From: Bacteroidales bacterium
GTDB taxonomy: Bacteria > Bacteroidota > Bacteroidia > Bacteroidales > VadinHA17
Length of the DNA: 11,186 nt
Direction: 5' to 3'
Assembly: GCA_017882245.1 (NCBI GenBank)
Contig: JADGPV010000083.1
Coordinates: forward strand, 1-11,186
Below the pieces are notes generated by a model. That model worked only from the letters and a program-made list of their open reading frames with translations. It searched no databases and was not told the origin of the DNA. The translations under genes and the position numbers were made by a program. Within the stretch, counting starts at the first letter, position 1; every line of letters begins with the position of its first letter. Positions 7,029-11,186 of this stretch are shown here, one piece after another.

Positions 7029-7544
7029 CTAACCGTTAAACACTTTCTCCATTGCAATTCCCCTGTTATCAGCCACTGCGCTTGCATCGCGCAGCTCCAG
7101 CAGTGCTGCTATTGTAGCCTTGACGAGGTTATGAGGGTTTGACGAGCCTTTTGATTTGGCAAGCACGTTCTTCACTCCCACGCTTTCAAGCACCGCGCGC
7201 ATAGCACCACCGGCCTTTACGCCTGTTCCTTCGGTAGCAGGTTTGATAAAGACATACGCACCGCCAAACTTACCATATTGTTCATGAGGTATGGTACCTT
7301 TATGTATCGGCACCTTGATAAGGTTTTTCTTGGCATCTTCAATCCCTTTGGCTATGGCAGTCGTCACTTCACTTGCCTTACCCAGGCCATGGCCCACAAT
7401 GCCTTTCTCATCGCCAACGACGACGATAGCCGAAAAGCTGAATGTACGGCCACCTTTTGTCACTTTAGTTACTCTATTGATGCTTACCAGCCTGTCGGTA
7501 AGTTCAAGATCGCTGTTTTTTACTCTCTTTATTCCGTATGCCAT
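7029..7544 (-). CDS. rpsE: 30S ribosomal protein S5
   Basis: S5 lies at the mRNA entry side of the 30S subunit and influences decoding accuracy; changes in its N-terminal domain confer spectinomycin resistance in other bacteria. The 171 residues compare with 167 in E. coli. The N-terminal double-stranded-RNA-binding-like domain (about 15-80) contains VTKGGRTFSFSAIVVVGD (28-45) and GIVGHGLGKASEV (48-60). The C-terminal domain (about 85-160) contains GTGVKAGGAMRAVLE (106-120) and SSNPHNLVKAT (134-144). The loop around residues 24-32 is complete, with no visible deletion of the kind linked to spectinomycin resistance. The stop codon is TAG. It lies 5 nt after rplR. Confidence 0.99.
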   Translation of the reverse strand: MAYGIKRVKNSDLELTDRLVSINRVTKVTKGGRTFSFSAIVVVGDEKGIVGHGLGKASEVTTAIAKGIEDAKKNLIKVPIHKGTIPHEQYGKFGGAYVFIKPATEGTGVKAGGAMRAVLESVGVKNVLAKSKGSSNPHNLVKATIAALLELRDASAVADNRGIAMEKVFNG

Positions 7545-7549
7545 ACTGA

Positions 7550-7909
7550 TTAAAATTTTAAGCCGCCTTCGCGTGCTCCGTCAGCTAATGATTTCACTCT
7601 GCCATGATACTGATAACCGCTCCTGTCAAAGACAACACTTTCGATGCCTTTTTCCTTGCATACAGCGGCGAAGTGTTTGCCGACGAGGGCTGCCACTTCA
7701 CTCTTCTTCCTGCCTGTGGCAGAAGCTATCTCCTTCTCTCTGGAGCTTGCTGAAGCCAGCGTCAGGCGGTTGACGTCGTCAACTGCCTGAACATATATCT
7801 GCTTGTTGCTGCGGAATACCGAAATTCTTGGTTTTTCCGCGGTTCCTTTAACCTTTTTGCGGATCCTCAGCTTGATTTTTTCTCTCTTTTCTGTCTTTGA
7901 TAAAGCCAT
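7550..7909 (-). CDS. rplR: 50S ribosomal protein L18
   Basis: L18 binds 5S rRNA together with L5 and forms part of the central protuberance. The product has 119 residues (117 in E. coli). It starts with a basic stretch rich in Lys and Arg (residues 4-23) and continues with PRISVFRSNKQIYVQAVDD (27-45), then a Ser/Ala/Lys-rich middle. It ends with FDRSGYQYHGRVKSLADGAR and a C-terminal GGLKF, all typical of L18. The gap to rpsE is 5 nt and to rplF 20 nt, the normal spc order L6-L18-S5. Confidence 0.99.
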   Translation of the reverse strand: MALSKTEKREKIKLRIRKKVKGTAEKPRISVFRSNKQIYVQAVDDVNRLTLASASSREKEIASATGRKKSEVAALVGKHFAAVCKEKGIESVVFDRSGYQYHGRVKSLADGAREGGLKF

Positions 7910-7929
7910 GACTTTAATATTTTATCATG

Positions 7930-8484
7930 TTACACACCAGCCGATTTACCGGCTTTTCTCCTGAGTTGTTCACCTACGAATTTGATACCCTTGCCTTTGT
8001 ACGGTTCAGGCGGACGAAGCGATCTGATCTTTGCTGCGACATGACCGATAAGCTGCCTGTCGATGCTTGAGAGGCTGATGACCGGATTACTCCTCTTTTC
8101 AGTTTTCGTTTCAACCCTGATCTCCTTCGGCATCTCCATGATAATATCATGTGAATAGCCAAGGCTCATCTCAAGCAGCTGACCTTTAGCCTCAGCCCGG
8201 TAGCCAACGCCCACGAGCTCAAGATCCTTCCTGTATCCTTTTGATACACCCACAACCATATTGGCCAGAAGGGCCCTGTAAAGACCATGAAGCGACTTAA
8301 CGCGCTTCTCATCACTGGGTCTTGACAGAACGATCTCGTTATTCTCAACCTCCACCCTGATATCACTGTCCACCTTCTGTGACAATGTTCCCAGGGGGCC
8401 TTTAACGCTTACCACGTTTGCATCATCCACAGAAACTGTGACGCCCGATGGCAGGTTTACAGGTAATTTTCCGATTCGTGACAT
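7930..8484 (-). CDS. rplF: 50S ribosomal protein L6
   Basis: L6 sits near the factor-binding site at the base of the L7/L12 stalk and binds the sarcin-ricin region of 23S rRNA. The 184 residues compare with 177 in E. coli. Two repeated L6 domains are present (about 1-82 and 83-170). Family hallmarks are the opening MSRIGKLPVNLPSGV and the C-terminal PEPYKGKGIKFVGEQLRRK. The last residues (AGKSAGV) are a short added tail. This is one of the few genes here with a strong Shine-Dalgarno sequence, AGGAGG at about 8494-8499. It lies 17 nt after rpsH and 20 nt before rplR. Confidence 0.99.
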   Translation of the reverse strand: MSRIGKLPVNLPSGVTVSVDDANVVSVKGPLGTLSQKVDSDIRVEVENNEIVLSRPSDEKRVKSLHGLYRALLANMVVGVSKGYRKDLELVGVGYRAEAKGQLLEMSLGYSHDIIMEMPKEIRVETKTEKRSNPVISLSSIDRQLIGHVAAKIRSLRPPEPYKGKGIKFVGEQLRRKAGKSAGV

Positions 8485-8491
8485 TTAAATT

Positions 8492-8499
8492 CTCCTCCT
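8492..8499 (-). promoter_or_regulatory. Strong Shine-Dalgarno sequence for rplF
   Basis: The minus strand reads AGGAGGAG here, with 7 to 9 nt to the rplF ATG at 8482-8484. It complements the anti-Shine-Dalgarno sequence well, in contrast to most starts in this window, which have A/T-rich leaders without a clear site. Confidence 0.75.
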
Positions 8500-8501
8500 G
8501 T

Positions 8502-8897
8502 TTAGTAAACAAAACATATTACTTCACCTCCGATATTTTCCTTCATGGCCTCCTTCTCGGTCATAAGACCCCTGGAGGTTGAAAGGACTGCTATACCCAG
8601 TCCGTTAAGGACTCTCGGGAGTTCATCAACGCCAGCATACTTTCTGAGGCCGGGACGGCTCACCCTCTGGATCGATTTTATAGCCGGCAGCTTAGTCTTG
8701 GGATGGTACTTCAGGGCGATTTTTATTTTACCCTGCAGATCATCATCAATGAACTTATAGCTGAGGATATAACCTTTTTCGTAGAGGATCCTGGTGATGT
8801 CCTTTGTCAGACCGGAAGCCGGTGTCTCAACCACTTTATGTCCAGCTTTCATGGCATTCCTTACTCTGGTAAGAAAATCTGCTATTGGATCTGTCAT
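8502..8897 (-). CDS. rpsH: 30S ribosomal protein S8
   Basis: S8 is a primary binder of the central domain of 16S rRNA, and in E. coli it also represses the spc operon by binding mRNA near the rplE start. The 131 residues match the family (130 in E. coli). The N-terminus (MTDPIADFLTRVRNAMKAG) and the C-terminal signature GIAVLSTSRGLMT with GGEVICFVY are diagnostic. It lies 38 nt after rpsN and 17 nt before rplF. The leader is A/T-rich with no Shine-Dalgarno sequence. I could not identify by eye an mRNA copy of the S8-binding helix near rplE. Confidence 0.99.
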   Translation of the reverse strand: MTDPIADFLTRVRNAMKAGHKVVETPASGLTKDITRILYEKGYILSYKFIDDDLQGKIKIALKYHPKTKLPAIKSIQRVSRPGLRKYAGVDELPRVLNGLGIAVLSTSRGLMTEKEAMKENIGGEVICFVY

Positions 8898-8935
8898 CTT
8901 GTATTATGATTTATTGTTTATTTCTATGTCGGTGG

Positions 8936-9205
8936 TTACCAGCTTGCTTTTCTTACGCCGGGTATAAGCCCTTTTGAAGCCATTTCCCTGAAAGTAATCC
9001 TGCTGACGCCAAACTGCCTCATGTATCCTCTTGGTCTTCCGGTCAGTTTGCACCTGTTGCGCAGCCTGATTGAACTTGAATTACGGGGCAGCTGGCTCAT
9101 GGCAACATAATTGCCTTCTGCTTTCAGCGCAGCTCTTTTTGCCGCATACTTCTTTACAAGTTTTGCACGTTTGACCTCGCGGGCTTTCATTGATTCCTTA
9201 GCCAT
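8936..9205 (-). CDS. rpsN: 30S ribosomal protein S14, zinc-free form
   Basis: S14 is a 30S head protein that completes the A-site region late in assembly. At 89 residues it is the intermediate-length C-minus type: zinc-binding S14 has about 61 residues and two CxxC motifs, and E. coli S14 has 101. Only one Cys (Cys52) is present, so no zinc ribbon can form. The conserved C-terminal half includes RNRCKLTGRPRGYMRQFGVS (49-68) and the family ending GLIPGVRKASW. The N-terminal third is strongly basic. It lies between rplE (12 nt upstream) and rpsH (38 nt downstream). Confidence 0.99.
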   Translation of the reverse strand: MAKESMKAREVKRAKLVKKYAAKRAALKAEGNYVAMSQLPRNSSSIRLRNRCKLTGRPRGYMRQFGVSRITFREMASKGLIPGVRKASW

Positions 9206-9217
9206 ATTCCGATCTGT

Positions 9218-9763
9218 TTATTTGTTTTTAAAAGGAATTCCAAATTCTTTAAGAAGGGCATAAGCCTCTTCGTCGCTTCCGGCGTTTGTCACAAAGGTCA
9301 TCTGCAATCCCATGATCTTGGCAATCTTGTCAATATCAATCTCGGGGAAGATGATCTGTTCTGTGATTCCGAGGGTATAGTTCCCGCGGCCATCGAGTTT
9401 TGCACCTACGCCCTTGAAGTCGCGTATACGCGGAAGGGCGACTGAAATGAGTCTCTCAAGGAATTCGTACATACGGTCCTTGCGGAGGGTCACCATAACA
9501 CCTATTGGCATCGCACGCCTGAGCTTGAAGTTGGAGATGTCCTTCTTTGAGACTGTCTGAATAGCCTTCTGTCCGGCTATGTCAGAAACCTCTTTCAGTC
9601 CCATCTCAAGCAGCTTCTTGTCGGCGATTGCCTGTCCCAGTCCCTGGCTGATAACTATCTTTTCCAGCCTGGGCACCTGCATCACAGTTTTATAGCTAAA
9701 CTGCTTCATCAGTGCAGGTGTGATCTCATTCTTATACTTAGTCTTTAATGCAGGCGTGTACAT
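9218..9763 (-). CDS. rplE: 50S ribosomal protein L5
   Basis: L5 binds 5S rRNA in the central protuberance and makes the intersubunit bridge to S13 and contact with P-site tRNA. The 181 residues compare with 179 in E. coli. Family segments include VPRLEKIVISQGLG (30-43), the loop LRRAMPIGVMVTLR (81-94), and DFKGVGAKLDGRGNYTLGI followed by EQIIFPEID in the C-terminal half. Its ATG shares one base with the rplX stop codon (TAATG). A strong Shine-Dalgarno stretch inside the end of rplX (9772-9780) precedes it, so translation is both coupled and well initiated. In E. coli this start region is the target of S8 repression; whether that holds here cannot be judged. Confidence 0.99.
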   Translation of the reverse strand: MYTPALKTKYKNEITPALMKQFSYKTVMQVPRLEKIVISQGLGQAIADKKLLEMGLKEVSDIAGQKAIQTVSKKDISNFKLRRAMPIGVMVTLRKDRMYEFLERLISVALPRIRDFKGVGAKLDGRGNYTLGITEQIIFPEIDIDKIAKIMGLQMTFVTNAGSDEEAYALLKEFGIPFKNK

Positions 9764-10086
9764 TACTTGATCTCCTCTCCTGATTTTTTGGAAAAACGCA
9801 CTAATTTGTTCTTGGCATTCAGTCTGCGGCCTATGCGTGTTGGCTTGCCGCTTGTCGGGTCAACCACCATGAGGTTGGAAAGATGAATGGGAGCTTCCTT
9901 TTTAAGAATACCTCCCTGAGGTGCCTTGGCGTTGGGTTTGGTATGCTTTGATACCATATTAACTCCTTCTACAAGTGCTTTATTCTTATCCCTGTCAACT
10001 TCAAGGACTCGACCCTTCTGGCCTTTGGATTCACCGGCAATGACAGCCACTGTGTCTCCTTTTTTGATGTGTAATTTCTTCTGCAT
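9763..10086 (-). CDS. rplX: 50S ribosomal protein L24
   Basis: L24 starts assembly of the large subunit by binding the 5' end of 23S rRNA, and later lines the tunnel exit. The 107 residues compare with 104 in E. coli. A KOW motif lies near the N-terminus (KKGDTVAVIAGESKGQKGRV, 8-27). Downstream are NMVSKHTKPNAKAPQGGI and HLSNLMVVDP, the usual L24 segments. The end of the gene carries the Shine-Dalgarno sequence for rplE, and its stop codon overlaps the rplE start by one base. It lies 19 nt after rplN. Confidence 0.99.
   Translation of the reverse strand: MQKKLHIKKGDTVAVIAGESKGQKGRVLEVDRDKNKALVEGVNMVSKHTKPNAKAPQGGILKKEAPIHLSNLMVVDPTSGKPTRIGRRLNAKNKLVRFSKKSGEEIK
9772..9780 (-). promoter_or_regulatory. 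Strong Shine-Dalgarno sequence for rplE inside rplX
   Basis: The minus strand reads GGAGAGGAG here, about 8 nt before the rplE ATG at 9761-9763. It overlaps the codons for the last Gly-Glu-Glu of L24. With the TAATG stop/start overlap, this makes rplE initiation dependable even without re-initiation. Confidence 0.7.
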
Positions 10087-10105
10087 CGGGTGTCAGTTTA
10101 AAAAA

Positions 10106-10471
10106 TTATAACACTTCAGGTGCAAGTGAAACGATCTTCATATACTTGTCGCGCAGTTCCCTGGCGACAGGGCCGAAGATACGCGTACCGCGAACCTCAT
10201 CAGTGTTGGTAAGCAAAACCACGGCATTGTCATCGAAGCGGATATAGGAACCGTCAGCGCGGCGTATCTCTTTGGTCGTTCTTACGACAACCGCCCTGCT
10301 CACTGTTCCTTTTTTTGCTTCACCTGACGGCAGAGCGCTCTTCACCGAGACAATGATCTTGTCACCAACGCTGGCATACCTTCTTTTGCTTCCGCCAAGC
10401 ACCCTGATGCAAAGTACCTCTTTGGCACCCGTGTTGTCGGCAACGGTCAACCTGCTTTCCTGCTGTATCAT
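10106..10471 (-). CDS. rplN: 50S ribosomal protein L14
   Basis: L14 lies at the subunit interface, where it contacts 16S rRNA helix 14 and forms an intersubunit bridge; it is also the docking site of silencing factor RsfS in many bacteria. The 121 residues are near the usual 122-123. The opening MIQQESRLTVADNTGAKEVL, RVLGGSKRRYASVGDKI, the Asn-containing FDDNAVVLL stretch and the ending GTRIFGPVARELRD are all family hallmarks. It begins only 2 nt after rpsQ. In E. coli a separate spc promoter precedes rplN; here there is no room for one between the genes. Confidence 0.99.
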   Translation of the reverse strand: MIQQESRLTVADNTGAKEVLCIRVLGGSKRRYASVGDKIIVSVKSALPSGEAKKGTVSRAVVVRTTKEIRRADGSYIRFDDNAVVLLTNTDEVRGTRIFGPVARELRDKYMKIVSLAPEVL

Positions 10472-10473
10472 AA

Positions 10474-10728
10474 TTACTTAGCTTTTTCGATTATTTCCAC
10501 CAACCGCCAGGCTTTGTTCTTGCTCAGTGGTCTGGTCTCCGATATACGTACCGTATCACCTATATTACATGCGTTTTCCTCATCATGAGCCATAAGCTTT
10601 TTCGTCTTGTTGACGAACTTGCCATAAATGGGGTGTTTGACCTTTCTCCTGATGGCAACAACAATAGATTTATCCATCTTGTTACTGACGACAACACCTA
10701 TACGTTCTTTTCTAAGATTCCTTTCCAT
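10474..10728 (-). CDS. rpsQ: 30S ribosomal protein S17
   Basis: S17 is an early-binding 30S protein with an OB fold that attaches to the 5' domain of 16S rRNA. The 84 residues equal the E. coli length. Seen segments are RIGVVVSNKMDKSIVVAI (9-26), KHPIYGKFVNKTKKLMAHD (32-50) and CNIGDTVRISETRPLSKNK (55-73), which together identify the family. It lies 11 nt after rpmC and 2 nt before rplN, joining the S10 and spc blocks. No Shine-Dalgarno sequence is visible. Confidence 0.99.
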   Translation of the reverse strand: MERNLRKERIGVVVSNKMDKSIVVAIRRKVKHPIYGKFVNKTKKLMAHDEENACNIGDTVRISETRPLSKNKAWRLVEIIEKAK

Positions 10729-10739
10729 GCTGGTAACGG

Positions 10740-10943
10740 CTATTTTGTTTTCACATTCATCGCTCTCTTGCGCTTCTCTGTCATGAGCCTTGCAATTGTC
10801 TTCCTGCTCTCCTTGATCTTCTGCGGATTTTCAAGCGGAGAGATCGCGTGGTTTAGCTTCATGCGCACGAGGCTGGTCTTCTCGTTGTCAATACGTTCAA
10901 GAAGCTCCTGGTTACTTAATTCTTTTATCTCTGAACTCTTCAT
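10740..10943 (-). CDS. rpmC: 50S ribosomal protein L29
   Basis: L29 is a small helical protein beside the peptide tunnel exit that, with L23, forms part of the docking surface for trigger factor and SRP. The ATG at 10941-10943 gives 67 residues, against 63 in E. coli; an in-frame GTG directly before it would add one residue, but the ATG is preferred. Two long helices are expected: the first from KELSNQELLERIDNEKTSLV, the second around NPQKIKESRKTIARLMTEK. The segment RMKLNHAISPLENP between them matches the family. The stop codon is TAG. It lies 12 nt after rplP and 11 nt before rpsQ. Confidence 0.97.
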   Translation of the reverse strand: MKSSEIKELSNQELLERIDNEKTSLVRMKLNHAISPLENPQKIKESRKTIARLMTEKRKRAMNVKTK

Positions 10944-10955
10944 CACTCTGTTTTT

Positions 10956-11186
10956 TTATTGCTGGACGTAATCACGGCGCACCACGAACCTGGTAGCCAC
11001 GGGAAGTTTCTGAGCTCCGAGACGGAGTGCTTCCTTGGCCACTTCGAAGGGAACACCTTCAGCTTCAATAACTATTCGTCCCGGGGTTACGGGAACAACG
11101 AATCCTTCAGGAGCACCTTTTCCTTTACCCATACGCACCTCAGCAGGTTTCTTTGTTATGGGTTTGTCAGGGAAGACGCGGATCCA
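10956..11186 (-). CDS. rplP: 50S ribosomal protein L16, 5' end cut by window edge
   Basis: L16 organises the A-site tRNA-binding region of the 50S subunit and contacts 5S rRNA and 23S rRNA helix 89. Only the last 76 codons are visible, roughly the C-terminal 55% of a usual ~137-140 residues. The visible part starts WIRVFPDKPITKKPAEVRMG, then GKGKGAPEGFVVPVTPGRI, and ends KLPVATRFVVRR, the standard L16 pattern. The frame is open to the window edge; the internal methionine and GTG codons in this region are not the start. It lies 12 nt before rpmC, the usual S10 block order. Confidence 0.98.
   Translation of the reverse strand, partial: WIRVFPDKPITKKPAEVRMGKGKGAPEGFVVPVTPGRIVIEAEGVPFEVAKEALRLGAQKLPVATRFVVRRDYVQQ

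Noticed and set aside
7016..7087. 24-residue N-terminal extension of L30
   Set aside because: It would overlap the end of rpsE; the ATG at 7013-7015 gives the normal L30 length and N-terminus.
7265..7274. TAAGTTTG match to the -7 promoter consensus on the minus strand within rpsE
   Set aside because: It lies inside conserved coding sequence with no -33 partner, and about three such matches are expected by chance in this window.
7291..7773. 160-codon open frame on the plus strand opposite rpsE and rplR
   Set aside because: It lies fully antisense to two intact, well-identified ribosomal protein genes and its product shows no recognisable family; it is a shadow of their codon usage.

Overview
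The window is a stretch of the conserved S10-spc-alpha ribosomal protein supercluster, read entirely from the minus strand, ending in the start of an enolase gene. Reading from high to low coordinates (the direction of transcription), the order is rplP (5' end outside the window), rpmC, rpsQ, rplN, rplX, rplE, rpsN, rpsH, rplF, rplR, rpsE, rpmD, rplO, secY, map, infA, rpmJ, rpsM, rpsK, rpsD, rpoA, rplQ, an intrinsic terminator, then eno (3' part outside the window). No plus-strand gene, RNA gene, mobile element, repeat array or phage-like gene is supported.

The organism is most likely a member of the Bacteroidota, probably near the Bacteroidales. The support is: secY followed directly by map-infA-rpmJ with no adk; eno after rplQ; S14, L36 and S4 all in zinc-ligand-free forms; an L17 with an Ala/Lys/Glu-rich C-terminal tail; an exact match to the Bacteroidota -7 promoter consensus (TAnnTTTG) before rpsM; and starts that mostly lack a Shine-Dalgarno sequence. 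The assignment below phylum level is a guess.

Layout: 10956-11186 to 10474 holds the end of the S10 block (rplP, rpmC, rpsQ). 10471 to 5030 is the spc block (rplN to secY), joined to the S10 block by a 2-nt gap. 5012 to 3882 holds map, infA and rpmJ. 3844 to 885 is the alpha block (rpsM, rpsK, rpsD, rpoA, rplQ). Gaps between genes are 2-45 nt, with one 1-nt stop/start overlap (rplX/rplE), so most of this is probably one long transcript. The only strong transcription signal is the hairpin plus T-tract at 824-857 after rplQ. A candidate internal promoter lies at 3867-3874. No gene-free stretch longer than 97 bases exists.

Together the genes supply both ribosomal subunits, the SecY translocon channel for nascent membrane and secreted proteins, initiation factor IF-1, the aminopeptidase that removes the initiator Met, and the RNA polymerase alpha subunit. 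Eno adds a glycolytic enzyme beyond the terminator. All complete genes are intact. I see no previously undescribed system here; the findings are modest points about regulation and protein variants.
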